DNA of 64,000 nucleotides, taken from the NCBI RefSeq assembly GCF_904848585.1, contig NZ_CAJHCR010000005.1:1-64000 (forward strand), read 5' to 3'. The notes beneath the pieces were generated by a model that was not told the DNA's origin, made no database searches, and saw nothing but the letters and a program-made list of their open reading frames with translations. This DNA comes from Paraburkholderia kirstenboschensis (lineage in GTDB: Bacteria; Pseudomonadota; Gammaproteobacteria; Burkholderiales; Burkholderiaceae). Each line of letters begins with the position of its first letter. Position 1 is the stretch's first letter. The position numbers and the translations under genes were made by a program. This document shows positions 18,695 through 27,960 of this stretch, piece by piece.

Positions 18695-20203
18695 TCAGCG
18701 CAGGCTGATGGTCGTGTTCACGCCGTCGTTGACCGTGTCGTCGTCGAACCAGCGTGCGGTAACGGTCTTGGTTTGCGTGTAGAACTGCACGACCTGCTTG
18801 CCATATGGGCCGAGGTCGCCGAGCTTCGAGCCGCGCGAACCCGTAAAGCTGAAGAACGGCACAGGCACCGGAATCGGAATGTTGATGCCGACCTGACCTA
18901 CGTCAATTTCGCTCTGGAATTTGCGCGCCGCCGCGCCGCTCTGCGTGAAGAGGCCGACGCCGTTGCCGAACGGATTGCGGTTGACGAGCGCGATTGCGTC
19001 GTCGAGCGTCGCCGCGTTCAGCACGAGCAGTACCGGCCCGAAAATCTCCGTGCGATAGATTTCCGTCTCCGTGCCGACGTCCGCGAAAATCGTCGGGCCA
19101 ATAAAATTGCCTTGCTCGTAGCCGGGCACCGTCACGTCCCGGCCGTCGAGTGCCAGCGTGGCGCCTTCTTTTACGCCCGCTTCGATCAAGCCGAGAATGC
19201 GCTGCTTCGCCGCGCGCGAAACGACGGGGCCGATATCGGTGTTCGGCTCGTTGCCCGCGTTCACCTTCAGCGTCTTCGCCTTGGCGACGATGTCCGGCAG
19301 CCATTGCTGCGCGGCGCCCACCAGCACCACCACCGAAGTCGCCATGCAGCGCTGCCCCGCCGCGCCAAAGCCGGCGCCCGCAAGCGCGTTCAAGGTCTGC
19401 TCGCGGTTTGCGTCGGGCAGCACGACGGCATGATTCTTTGCGCCCATCATCGATTGCACGCGTTTGCCGTGCTCGCTGCCGAGGCGGTACACATGCGTGC
19501 CGACCGCCGTCGAGCCGACGAACGAGATCGCTTTCACGAGTTCGTGCGTGCAGAGTGCATCGACCACGTCCTTGCCGCCGTGCACCACGTTCAGCACGCC
19601 TTTCGGCACGCCCGCCTCCAGCGCGAGTTCGACAAGTTGCATTGTCGACAAGGGATCCTGCTCAGAAGGCTTCAGCACGAACGTATTGCCGCATACGATC
19701 GCCATCGGGAACATCCATAGCGGGATCATCGCGGGGAAGTTGAACGGTGTGATGCCGGCACACACGCCGAGCGGCTGGCGCAGCGTGTAGGTGTCGACTC
19801 CACCCGCGACGTTTTCCGCGAATTCGCCTTGTTGCAACGTGCCGATTGAACATGCATGTTCGACCACTTCGAGTCCGCGGAAGATGTCGCCTTCTGCGTC
19901 GGGAATCGTCTTGCCCTGCTCCGCACTCAGCGTCTTCGCGATACGCGGCATATGTTCGCGAATCAACGCCTGGTACTTGAGCATGATGCGCATGCGCGCG
20001 CCGATCGGCGTGTCCTTCCAGGTCTTGAACGCGGCATGCGCCGAGCGGATTGCTTCGTTGACTTCGTCGGCGGTGGCGAACGGCACGCGCGCCAGCACCT
20101 GTTGCGTCGCCGGGTTGACGATGTCGCGCCATTCGGTGGTTTTGGATTCGACGAACTCGCCGTTGATCAGCAGCTTGACGGTATTCGAAGCGATTGCGCT
20201 CAT
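18695..20203 (-). CDS. mmsA: Methylmalonate-semialdehyde dehydrogenase (CoA-acylating)
   Basis: The 502-residue aldehyde dehydrogenase converts methylmalonate semialdehyde to propionyl-CoA, the last dedicated step of valine breakdown. Visible features are the N-terminus VKLLINGEFVESKTTEWRDI, the cofactor segment TPFNFPAMIPLWMFPMAI, FVLKPSEQDPLSTM and the catalytic Cys in GAAGQRCMATSVVV. The EIFGPVLLVL motif and FFSFTGSRGSKLGDLGPYG near the C-terminus are typical of the CoA-acylating branch (IolA/MmsA). Full length. It lies 28 bases ahead of mmsB in the operon. Confidence 0.95.
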   Translation of the reverse strand: MSAIASNTVKLLINGEFVESKTTEWRDIVNPATQQVLARVPFATADEVNEAIRSAHAAFKTWKDTPIGARMRIMLKYQALIREHMPRIAKTLSAEQGKTIPDAEGDIFRGLEVVEHACSIGTLQQGEFAENVAGGVDTYTLRQPLGVCAGITPFNFPAMIPLWMFPMAIVCGNTFVLKPSEQDPLSTMQLVELALEAGVPKGVLNVVHGGKDVVDALCTHELVKAISFVGSTAVGTHVYRLGSEHGKRVQSMMGAKNHAVVLPDANREQTLNALAGAGFGAAGQRCMATSVVVLVGAAQQWLPDIVAKAKTLKVNAGNEPNTDIGPVVSRAAKQRILGLIEAGVKEGATLALDGRDVTVPGYEQGNFIGPTIFADVGTETEIYRTEIFGPVLLVLNAATLDDAIALVNRNPFGNGVGLFTQSGAAARKFQSEIDVGQVGINIPIPVPVPFFSFTGSRGSKLGDLGPYGKQVVQFYTQTKTVTARWFDDDTVNDGVNTTISLR

Positions 20204-20283
20204 GCTGAAACTCCTGTGCGTTGGCCGCGTGACGGCCGGACAGTGACTGAAAACAGAAAATGTTCGATAACGCTCTGCGTGAC

Positions 20284-21987
20284 TCAGCGCAGGTCCGGGA
20301 AATCTTCTTCCCAGTACTCGTCCGGCAAGCGTGCCGGTTCCGCCTGGCGCTCCATTTCACGGCGCCGCAACTCGACGCGGCGAATCTTTCCGGAGATGGT
20401 CTTCGGCAACTCGCTGAACTGCAGACGGCGAATACGCTTATACGGTGCGAGTTTTTCGCGCGAGAACGCGAACACGGCGCGCGCAAGCTCGGGCCCCGCC
20501 TGATAGCCGTGGCGCACCGTGACGAATGCCTTGGGCACCGACAGGCGCAGCGCATCGGCGCTCGGCACGACAGCGGCCTCGCCTATGGCCTCGTGTTCGA
20601 TCAGCACGCTTTCGAGTTCAAACGGGCTAAGCCGGTAATCGGACGATTTGAAAACGTCGTCTGCCCGACCGACATACACGTAGTAGCCGTCCTCGCGGCG
20701 CAGCGCCACATCTGACGTGCGGTAAAAGCCGTTGCGCATGGCTTGCGCGGTCGCTTGCTCGCTGTTCGCATAGCCCGTCATCAGACCCAGCGGCCGCTGC
20801 TTGCCATCGGGTCCAATCGGCAACGCGATCTCGCCTTCGGTCACCGGCTGATCGTCGGCATCGAGCAGCTCGATTCTGTAACCCGGCAACGGACGGCCCA
20901 TCGACCCCGCAACGACCGGTTGCCCCGGCGAATTGCCGATCTGGCAAGTGGTCTCGGTCTGCCCGAAACCGTCGCGAATCGTAATGCCCCAAGCGTGCTT
21001 CACGCGCTCGATGATCTCCGGGTTCAACGGCTCGCCCGCGCCGACGATCTCGCGCAGCTTCACCGGATAATCGGTGAGATGCTCCTGCACGAGCATGCGC
21101 CACACAGTCGGCGGCGCGCAGACCGTCGTGACGTTAAAGCGCACCAGCACATCCAGCGTGTCTTTCGGCACGAAGCGCGCAAAGTTGAAAACGAACACAC
21201 AGGCCTGCGCATTCCACGGCGCAAAGAAGCAGCTCCACGCATGCTTGGCCCAGCCAGGCGAACTGATATTCCAATGGATGTCGTTCGGTTGCAGGCCGAT
21301 CCAGTACATCGTCGACAGGTGGCCGACCGGATAGCTTTGATGCGTATGCTCGACGAGCTTCGGCTTGGAGGTCGTGCCGGACGTGAAGTAAAGCAGCAGC
21401 GGATCGGTGGCGCGCGTCACACCGTCAGGCGTGAATTGCGGCGATGCGTCATACGCTGCTGCAAGATCGGTCCAGCCGTCGCGCGGCGTGCCCACTGAAA
21501 GACGCGTCAACGGCACGTCGAGCGAATCGAATTTGGACAGCTCCGCGCTGTCGACCACTACGAAGTTCGCGCCGCCGATCTGCACGCGGTCGCGCACATC
21601 GTCCGCGGAAAGCTGGGTCGTGGCCGGCAACACGATTGCGCCGAGCTTCATTGCGGCGAGCATCACGTCCCACAGTTCGGCGCGATTCGGCAGCATCAGC
21701 AGCACGCGGTCGCCGCGTTTCACGCCCACGCTGCGCAGAAAGTTCGCCATGCGCGCGGAGCGCTCCGACATCTGCGCATACGAGAGACGCAGCCCCTCGC
21801 CGGCCGGGTCGTCGACGATCCACAACGCGGTGTTGTCGTTGTCGCGTGCGATGACGTCGAAGTAGTCGAGTGCCCAGTTGAACTGTTCCAACTCAGGCCA
21901 TGCGAACTCGCGGTAAGCGCGCTCGTAATCGGTTCGATGGCGCAATAACAGGTCACGCGCGTCGAAAAAGGCTTTCGCTGCAGTCAT
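20284..21987 (-). CDS. AMP-binding acyl-CoA synthetase
   Basis: The 567-residue adenylate-forming enzyme activates a carboxylic acid to its CoA thioester with ATP. Motifs are the P-loop LLYFTSGTTSKPKLVEHTH (about 197-215), GAGEPLNPEIIERV, DGFGQTETTC (A5) and FYRTSDVALRREDGYYVYVGR (A7/A8). The C-terminal catalytic Lys is in LPKTISGKIRRVELR. Similarity to medium-chain acyl-CoA synthetases suggests an isobutyrate or other short branched acid as substrate, in keeping with the surrounding valine-pathway genes; that is inference. It lies between the acyl-CoA dehydrogenase and mmsA genes. Confidence 0.92.
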   Translation of the reverse strand: MTAAKAFFDARDLLLRHRTDYERAYREFAWPELEQFNWALDYFDVIARDNDNTALWIVDDPAGEGLRLSYAQMSERSARMANFLRSVGVKRGDRVLLMLPNRAELWDVMLAAMKLGAIVLPATTQLSADDVRDRVQIGGANFVVVDSAELSKFDSLDVPLTRLSVGTPRDGWTDLAAAYDASPQFTPDGVTRATDPLLLYFTSGTTSKPKLVEHTHQSYPVGHLSTMYWIGLQPNDIHWNISSPGWAKHAWSCFFAPWNAQACVFVFNFARFVPKDTLDVLVRFNVTTVCAPPTVWRMLVQEHLTDYPVKLREIVGAGEPLNPEIIERVKHAWGITIRDGFGQTETTCQIGNSPGQPVVAGSMGRPLPGYRIELLDADDQPVTEGEIALPIGPDGKQRPLGLMTGYANSEQATAQAMRNGFYRTSDVALRREDGYYVYVGRADDVFKSSDYRLSPFELESVLIEHEAIGEAAVVPSADALRLSVPKAFVTVRHGYQAGPELARAVFAFSREKLAPYKRIRRLQFSELPKTISGKIRRVELRRREMERQAEPARLPDEYWEEDFPDLR

Positions 21988-22082
21988 GGTCGTCTCCTGA
22001 TGGGCGCGGTATGAATCCGCGTTTGCTCGGGTTTAGTTTTATCCGCAAGCTATTTTGCGCTCAAACGCGGCTCGCGCAGCGT

Positions 22083-23216
22083 TCAAACGTGACGCGCGAT
22101 CACCATGCGCTGCACTTCGCTGGTTCCTTCGTAAATCTGCGTGATGCGGGCGTCGCGGTAGTGGCGCTCCACGGCGTAGTCCTCCAGATAGCCATAGCCG
22201 CCGTGAATCTGGATCGCGTTCGAGCAGATCTCTTCGGCGGCCTCGGACGCGAACAGTTTCGCCTGCGATGCCTCCGACAAGCACGGTTCGCCCGCCGAGC
22301 GCAGGCGCGCCGCATGATGCACGAGCAGGCGCGCGGCGTTCAGGCGCGTGGCCATGTCGGCGAGCATGTTGGCGATGGTCTGGTGGTCCTTCAGCGCCTT
22401 GCCGAATTGCATGCGCTCGCTCGCATAGGCGCGCGCGGCGTCGAACGCGGCTCGCGCAATGCCCACGGCTTGCGCGGCGATGCCGATGCGCCCGCCTTCG
22501 AGATTCGACAGCGCGATGCGCAAGCCCTCGCCCGCTTCGCCGAGCAGATTCGCTTGCGGCACCGCGCAGTCGTCGAGTGAAATCGGACAGGTGTCCGAGG
22601 CGCGAATGCCGAGCTTGTGTTCCGGCTTGCCGACGTTGAAGCCCGGCGTATCCGTCGGCACGATAAACGCGGACAGGCCACGCTTGCCGCGGTCGGGATC
22701 CGTGACTGCGAACACGATCGCTATGTCGGCTCGTGCGCCGTTGGTCACGAACTGCTTGCTGCCGTTGAGTATCCACTTGCCGTCGCGCAGAACCGCACGC
22801 GTGCGCAGATTGTTCGCCTCGGAGCCCGCTTGCGGCTCGGTCAGGCAGAACGCGCCGATGCGCCGCCCCGTCGCAAGGTCGTGCAAATAACGGTCTTTTT
22901 GCGCGTCGCTGCCAAAGTTCAGGATCGGCCCGCAGCCGACGGAGTTATGCACGCTCATCAGCGTCGCGCACGCGGCGCAGCCCGCGGCGATCTCCTCCAG
23001 GGCGAGCGCGTAGGCCACGTAGTCGGTGTACGAGCCGCCCCACTGCGGCGGCACGATCATGCCGAGAAAGCCCAGATCGCCCATTTGCCTGACCACGTCC
23101 GCCGGCAGTTGCGCGTCGCGGTCCCATTGGGCGGCGTTCGGCGCGAGGCGCTCGGTCGCGAAGTCGCGCGCGGCGTCGCGGATCATGCGTTGTTCTTCAG
23201 TGTAGAAGCTGTCCAT
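22083..23216 (-). CDS. Acyl-CoA dehydrogenase, probable isobutyryl-CoA dehydrogenase
   Basis: The 377-residue FAD enzyme would oxidise isobutyryl-CoA to methacrylyl-CoA, the entry step of the operon. Features are [20 protein letters not shown] at the start, [39 protein letters not shown], and the C-terminal [20 protein letters not shown] and [16 protein letters not shown]. The Glu in YEGT is the usual catalytic base. I chose the ATG at 23216 because the upstream extension (41 codons) is not conserved in form and runs into the promoter region shared with the AraC gene. It is the first gene of the mms operon. Confidence 0.93.
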   Translation of the reverse strand: MDSFYTEEQRMIRDAARDFATERLAPNAAQWDRDAQLPADVVRQMGDLGFLGMIVPPQWGGSYTDYVAYALALEEIAAGCAACATLMSVHNSVGCGPILNFGSDAQKDRYLHDLATGRRIGAFCLTEPQAGSEANNLRTRAVLRDGKWILNGSKQFVTNGARADIAIVFAVTDPDRGKRGLSAFIVPTDTPGFNVGKPEHKLGIRASDTCPISLDDCAVPQANLLGEAGEGLRIALSNLEGGRIGIAAQAVGIARAAFDAARAYASERMQFGKALKDHQTIANMLADMATRLNAARLLVHHAARLRSAGEPCLSEASQAKLFASEAAEEICSNAIQIHGGYGYLEDYAVERHYRDARITQIYEGTSEVQRMVIARHV

Positions 23217-23333
23217 GGGTCCGAGTCCTTTCCTTGCGTTCGAGGCCCAGTGTAGGCAAGCCGCTCGCCGGCTTCGATGCTCAGCCCGATCATTGTGTGT
23301 GAGCGCATTTGCCATACTGGTACGATGCAATGC

Positions 23334-23345
23334 GGCCAATTGGCC
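23334..23345. promoter_or_regulatory. Perfect palindrome between the acyl-CoA dehydrogenase and AraC genes
   Basis: The 211-base gap between the divergent operon and regulator contains the exact 12-base palindrome GGCCAATTGGCC. Its position, about 83 bases before the regulator and about 118 before the operon, fits an operator. AraC proteins usually bind direct repeats rather than palindromes, so the assignment is tentative. Confidence 0.3.
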
Positions 23346-23427
23346 TGTTTAACCGGCTTACGACGAATCACATAGGGAAAACGTTGAGCGCGATTGCCAC
23401 CCTGACCAAACTTGCGAACAAACGCTG

Positions 23428-24465
23428 ATGAAGACCGATAAAGGCACGATCTCCGTGAGTCTCGTCGAGGAAACACTCGCGCTTGCCAAGGCACGCGGTT
23501 TCGATGCGCTCCCGCTCGCCGAAGCCGCCGGCATCGCTGCGCCCATGCTGGCGTCGCCGAAAAGCCGCGTGTCGTCTGCGCAATATGGCGCGCTGTGGGC
23601 CGGCATAGCACGCGCGCTCGACGACGAGTTCTTCGGTCAGGACTCGCATCGCATGAAATGCGGCAGCTTCATCGCGATGACGCAGACGGCGCTCACGGCG
23701 CGCAACGGCGCGCAGGCGCTAGCGCGCGCGGTTGGCTTCATGCGGCTCGTGCTGGACGACCTCGGCGCGTGCATCGAGACAGATGCCCAGCGCGTGCGGC
23801 TGCGCTTTGTCGAACGCAAAGGCGCAAAGCCGCCGGCGATGTTCGCTTACGCGACGTATTTCATCGTCGTCTACGGGCTGTTGTGCTGGCTCGTCGGACG
23901 CCGCATACCGTTGATCGAGGCGCGCTTTCGCTGCGCGGAGCCTCCCGCAGCGCACGAATACCGGCTCATGTTCTGCGACGACATGACGTTCGGACAGCCG
24001 GAGTCGTACGTGGATCTCTCACCGGTGTTTCTCGAGCTGCCGGTGATCCAGACAGTGAGGTCGGCCAAGCCGTTCCTGCGCGACGCGCCGGCGAGTTTCA
24101 TCGTCAAATACCGCAATCCCGGCTCGTTCGCCGCGCGAGTACGCAAGACGCTGCGCGCGCTGCCCATGATGAACTGGCCCGCGGCCGACCAGATGGCCGC
24201 GCGCCTGCACGTCGCCGAGGCGACGATGCGGCGGCGGCTGAAACAGGAGGGTCATACGTATCAGTCGATCAAGGACGACCTGCGCCGCGACATTGCAATC
24301 GGCGAACTGCAGCAATCCGGGCGCACGATCGCGGACATCGCCGCCTCGGTGGGTTTCGCCGAGCCGAGCGCATTTCATCGCGCATTCCGCAAATGGACAG
24401 GCATGCGGCCCACCGACTACCGGCCGGTGCGTGCGGACTTCACGCGGCGCGTGGAATCGGACTAA
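23428..24465 (+). CDS. AraC-family regulator of the valine-degradation operon
   Basis: The 345-residue protein has an N-terminal arabinose-binding-like domain of the ToxR/OruR type (about 20-205, with VSSAQYGALWAGIARALDDEFFG and the conserved DDMTFGQPESYVDLS). A C-terminal double helix-turn-helix follows (about 245-340; AARLHVAEATMRRRLKQEG, IADIAASVGFAEPSAFHRAFRKWTGMRPTDYR). In Pseudomonas the mmsAB operon is activated by the AraC-type MmsR. Divergent placement next to the operon supports the same role here. The effector is unknown, likely a pathway intermediate. Confidence 0.88.
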   Translation: MKTDKGTISVSLVEETLALAKARGFDALPLAEAAGIAAPMLASPKSRVSSAQYGALWAGIARALDDEFFGQDSHRMKCGSFIAMTQTALTARNGAQALARAVGFMRLVLDDLGACIETDAQRVRLRFVERKGAKPPAMFAYATYFIVVYGLLCWLVGRRIPLIEARFRCAEPPAAHEYRLMFCDDMTFGQPESYVDLSPVFLELPVIQTVRSAKPFLRDAPASFIVKYRNPGSFAARVRKTLRALPMMNWPAADQMAARLHVAEATMRRRLKQEGHTYQSIKDDLRRDIAIGELQQSGRTIADIAASVGFAEPSAFHRAFRKWTGMRPTDYRPVRADFTRRVESD

Positions 24466-24546
24466 GCTGTAAGCAGCAGGCCAGTCCTACTGGAGTGTCG
24501 GCCCGCGCCGATCGACACCCGTCGACGGCGCGCGGCGCCCCTAGCG

Positions 24547-26304
24547 ATGAGCACGTATCCGCGTCGCCCGTTCCGGCAACCTGGCGCGCGCCGGCCGTTT
24601 ATCCACGGCGGTGTTGTGCGCCGGCTCATGCGCGGCATGACCGCGTGCGGGATGCTTTTGGCGTTTGTCTTCGGGGTCGCGGTCGCGTTCGTGCTCACCT
24701 TCCTGTTCGCGTCGTGCGAATACCTGATGGCGCCTGCGGTTCAGGCGGCGCCCGTCACTACACGGGCCACCACTGGGCATGCGCCTAACAGCGTCGTCGT
24801 GATCCCGGTGAGCGGCGCGATCGGTCCTGCGAGCGCCGACTTCATCGTGCGCAGCCTGCAGCGCGCCGCCGACGACCACGCCCAGCTCGCGGTACTGCAA
24901 CTGGATACGCCGGGCGGGCTCGATACGTCCATGCGGCAGATCATCAAGGCAATTCTCGGCTCGCCGGTTCCGGTCGCGACCTTCATCGCGCCGAGCGGCG
25001 CGCGGGCGGCGAGCGCGGGCACCTACATCGTCTACGCGAGCCACATCGCGGCGATGGCGCCGGGCACCAATCTCGGCGCGGCGACGCCGATCCAGATGGG
25101 CATCGGCGGCGCGGAGCCGCCAGGCCGTGGCAAGCCGGGCTTGCCCGGCATGCCCGGCACCGACGACCGGGAGCCGCAGACGCCGGCCGGTCCAGCGGGT
25201 AGCGCGGGTGCCGCTTCTGGGGCTGCTTCCGGCGGTGTTTCCGGCGGTGCTTCGAGCAGTGCTTCAGGCAGCGCTTCCGCCGGCGCTTCGCGCGGCGCGG
25301 CAAGTGACGCCGCTGCCAGCGCCGCAAGCGCGCTCCCACTCGACACCCAATCGACCGAACTGCGCAAGCAGGTCCACGACGCCGCCGCCTATATCCGCGG
25401 CCTCGCGCAAATGCGCGGGCGCAACGCCGACTGGGCCGAACGCGCGGTGCGCGAAGCGGTGAGCCTGAGCGCCAGCGACGCGCTCGCGCAACATGTCGTC
25501 GATCTGAATGCGCGCGACGTGCCGGATCTGCTGCGCCAGCTCAACGGCCGCACGGTCACGACGAGCACGGGCAACGTCACGCTGGCGACAGCGCAGGCCC
25601 CCGTCGTCATGCTCGAAGCCGACTGGCGCAGCCATTTTCTCGCGGTCATCACCGATCCGAACGTCGCGCTGATGTTGCTGATGCTGGGCATGTACGGCCT
25701 CTTCTTCGAGTTTGCCAATCCTGGCTTCGTGCTGCCGGGCGTGGTCGGCGCAATCAGTTTGCTGATCGGCCTGTTTGCAATGCAGATGCTGCCGATCAGC
25801 TACGTCGGCCTCAGTTTGATCTTTCTCGGCATTGCGTTCCTGATCGGCGAGGCGTTCCTGCCGACGTTCGGTTCGCTCGGCTTCGGCGGCATCGTCGCGT
25901 TCGTGATCGGCGCGTTGATGCTGATGGACACCGATGTGCCCGGTTACGGCATCCCGTTGCCGATGATCGCCGCCGTCGCCGTATTCAGCGTGCTGTTCGT
26001 GCTGGGCGTGTCGAGGCTCGCGCTGCGCGCGCGGCGCCGGCCGGTCGTGACCGGTTCCGAAGGGTTGATCGGCAGCGTGGGTGTGGTGCTCGATGACGGT
26101 CTGCTTGCCGGCGCCGCGGTCAACGGCATGCCCGCCGGCTGGGCGCAGGTCAAGGGCGAGCGCTGGCAGGTGTCGAGCGCTGTCCCCGTCGCGGCGGGCC
26201 AGGCGGTGCGCGTTACCGCGCGCAACGGGCTGACGCTCACGGTGGTACCCGTGGCGCCAGTCGAGGGCGCGGTGCAGCAAGGGGCTCGCATGGGATCGGG
26301 GTGA
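24547..26304 (+). CDS. nfeD: NfeD-family membrane serine protease (ClpP-like plus OB domain)
   Basis: The 585-residue protein is the long form of NfeD, partner of the slipin encoded next. After an N-terminal membrane segment (about 30-60) comes a ClpP-like protease domain (about 78-320) with LDTPGGLDTSMRQIIKAIL and the nucleophile region APSGARAASAGTYI. Between GAATPIQMG and AYIRGLAQMRGRNADWAERAVREAVSLSA lies a low-complexity Gly/Ala/Ser insert at about 188-260. Four transmembrane segments (about 360-490) and a C-terminal OB domain (about 510-575) follow. Archaeal homologues cleave the C-terminus of their stomatin partner. The ATG is weakly supported; a later start at Met29 of the frame would keep the leader. 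Confidence 0.9.
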   Translation: MSTYPRRPFRQPGARRPFIHGGVVRRLMRGMTACGMLLAFVFGVAVAFVLTFLFASCEYLMAPAVQAAPVTTRATTGHAPNSVVVIPVSGAIGPASADFIVRSLQRAADDHAQLAVLQLDTPGGLDTSMRQIIKAILGSPVPVATFIAPSGARAASAGTYIVYASHIAAMAPGTNLGAATPIQMGIGGAEPPGRGKPGLPGMPGTDDREPQTPAGPAGSAGAASGAASGGVSGGASSSASGSASAGASRGAASDAAASAASALPLDTQSTELRKQVHDAAAYIRGLAQMRGRNADWAERAVREAVSLSASDALAQHVVDLNARDVPDLLRQLNGRTVTTSTGNVTLATAQAPVVMLEADWRSHFLAVITDPNVALMLLMLGMYGLFFEFANPGFVLPGVVGAISLLIGLFAMQMLPISYVGLSLIFLGIAFLIGEAFLPTFGSLGFGGIVAFVIGALMLMDTDVPGYGIPLPMIAAVAVFSVLFVLGVSRLALRARRRPVVTGSEGLIGSVGVVLDDGLLAGAAVNGMPAGWAQVKGERWQVSSAVPVAAGQAVRVTARNGLTLTVVPVAPVEGAVQQGARMGSG

Positions 26305-26310
26305 TGCGTT

Positions 26311-26577
26311 GAAGCGCGGATTTTGGGTGAGCGCTTTGGAGGGGATTGGAGTAACGGGCTGAAGCGTCAACTGTGGTCGACCGCTGTGCATGAGACCAGA
26401 GTAGACGCTAAAGCGCCAACTCTGGTCGACCGCTGTGCATGGGACCAGAGTAAGCGCTACACCGCCAACTTTGGTCGACCGCTGTGCATGAGACCAGAGT
26501 AAGCGCTGAAGCGCTAACTCTGGTCGACCGCTCTGCATGGGACCAGAGTAAGCGCTGAAGCGCTAACTCTGGTCGAC
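26311..26577. repeat. 49-bp tandem repeat array with internal hairpins
   Basis: The spacer between nfeD and the slipin gene is built from a 49-base unit. GTCGAC recurs at 26376, 26425, 26474, 26523 and 26572, exactly 49 bases apart, and GAAGCG-like elements at 26361, 26410, 26459, 26508 and 26557 keep the same step. A decayed copy precedes them from 26311. Each good unit contains the inverted repeat ACTCTGGTC ... GACCAGAGT (9-base stem, about 15-base loop) and a pair of AGCGCT palindromes. The last unit runs into the ribosome site AGGAG of the slipin gene, so the array forms its leader. The period is not a multiple of three and no frame is conserved. Confidence 0.93.
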
Positions 26578-26588
26578 AGGAGACATTC

Positions 26589-27362
26589 ATGATTGGGTTT
26601 ACTTTTGGCTTCACCAGTATTCTGATCCTGATGGCGGCCGCGCTGATCGCTTCGTCGATAAGGATCTTTCGCGAGTACGAACGCGGCGTCGTGTTCATGC
26701 TCGGGCGCTTCTGGAAGGTCAAGGGGCCGGGCCTCGTGCTTATCATTCCGATCGTCCAGCAGGCTGTGCGCATGGATCTGCGCACCATCGTGTTCGACGT
26801 GCCGCCGCAGGATGTGATCACGCGCGACAACGTCTCGGTGAAGGTCAACGCCGTGGTGTACTTCCGCGTCGTCGATCCGGAAAAAGCCGTGATCCAGGTG
26901 GCGCGCTACTTCGAAGCGACCAGCCAGCTATCGCAAACGACGCTGCGCGCAGTGCTCGGCAAGCACGAACTCGATGAACTGCTCGCGGAGCGCGAGCAAC
27001 TGAACGCCGACATCCAGAAAGTACTCGACGCGCAGACCGATGCCTGGGGCATCAAGGTCGCGATCGTCGAAATCAAACATGTCGACATCAACGAAACCAT
27101 GATCCGCGCGATTGCCCGTCAGGCCGAAGCGGAGCGCGAACGGCGCGCCAAGGTGATTCACGCGGAAGGCGAATTGCAGGCGTCGCAGCAACTGCTGCAA
27201 GCGGCGCAGACGCTCGCGCGCGAGCCGCAGGCGATGCAGCTGCGCTATCTGCAAACCCTCACGACCATTGCCGCCGACAAGAATTCGACCATCGTCTTTC
27301 CGCTACCGGTCGACCTGCTCAACGCGGTGGTCGAGCGTCTCACCAGACCGCCGGCGCCTTGA
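26589..27362 (+). CDS. Slipin (SPFH/stomatin-family membrane protein)
   Basis: The 257-residue protein has one N-terminal membrane segment (about 3-24), then a SPFH domain ([64 protein letters not shown]) and a coiled-coil rich in Glu, Arg and Gln (about 185-225). It lacks a long C-terminal tail. Slipins form oligomeric membrane scaffolds; with NfeD they make the nfeD-slipin module found in many bacteria. The ATG has AGGAG 8 bases upstream, immediately after the last repeat of the 49-base array. Confidence 0.94.
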   Translation: MIGFTFGFTSILILMAAALIASSIRIFREYERGVVFMLGRFWKVKGPGLVLIIPIVQQAVRMDLRTIVFDVPPQDVITRDNVSVKVNAVVYFRVVDPEKAVIQVARYFEATSQLSQTTLRAVLGKHELDELLAEREQLNADIQKVLDAQTDAWGIKVAIVEIKHVDINETMIRAIARQAEAERERRAKVIHAEGELQASQQLLQAAQTLAREPQAMQLRYLQTLTTIAADKNSTIVFPLPVDLLNAVVERLTRPPAP

Positions 27363-27496
27363 TCGCCACGCCTTGGTCCCTCGCCCTGCTTTCGCTCACC
27401 GGATGAAACGGTACATTGCCTCGCAGCGCCTTATTCCAGATGCGTGCGAAATCTAAAATGTTTGAGTCGTCTATCACCGCTCCCAGGGAGCCCATC

Positions 27497-27757
27497 ATGA
27501 AAGTGTTCTTTCGAATCGGATTCGGCGCGCTATTGGCCGCCGCCAGCATGAGCGCCGCGTTTGCGCAGTCTTCAACGCGGCCCTACGATCCCTCCGCGCC
27601 GAAAACACGCGCCGAGGTCAAGGCCGATCTGGTCGAGTGGCGCGCCGCCGGCTACGATCCGCTCGACTGGCTCAGTTACCCGAACAACGCGCAGCTCGCC
27701 GCGCGAATCGTCGCCGAACGGCGCTCGCAGCAGCCGGCGCCGACCGTCACGCAATAA
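27497..27757 (+). CDS. DUF4148 small exported protein
   Basis: The 86-residue protein has a signal peptide (MKVFFRIGFGALLAAASMSAAFAQ) and one DUF4148 domain with the family core TRAEVKADLVEWRAAGYDPLDWLSYPNNAQLAA. DUF4148 proteins are numerous in Burkholderia genomes, periplasmic and uncharacterised. The ATG follows AGGGAG. It stands alone between the slipin and permease genes. Confidence 0.88.
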   Translation: MKVFFRIGFGALLAAASMSAAFAQSSTRPYDPSAPKTRAEVKADLVEWRAAGYDPLDWLSYPNNAQLAARIVAERRSQQPAPTVTQ

Positions 27758-27960
27758 GCATCGTGCTGCTGAACGGCAGGCCGCGCTGCCCGCATCCGCG
27801 ATCGCAACGGTCGCGAGCGGCGAGCAACTCGAGCGTGTTCTGCCGCTCTTCTTTCGACTCCGGCTTCGGCCATCCCGGCGCGACGTCGTAAATTCGCTTG
27901 CGGCTGCGGCGGGGGCGCTGGCAAGGTATCATCTCGCCCCTACGACGAGAGACCCGCCAT

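Noticed and set aside
17915..19720. 601-codon plus-strand frame over mmsB and mmsA
   Set aside because: Antisense of two clear conserved genes in GC-rich DNA; composition is Arg/Ala/Ser noise.
25264..26538. 424-codon minus-strand frame over nfeD and the repeats
   Set aside because: Antisense of nfeD extended through the repeat array; the 49-base period shifts the frame and no domain is seen.
26311..26577. CRISPR array
   Set aside because: The 49-base units abut directly without unique spacers, and no cas genes are near.
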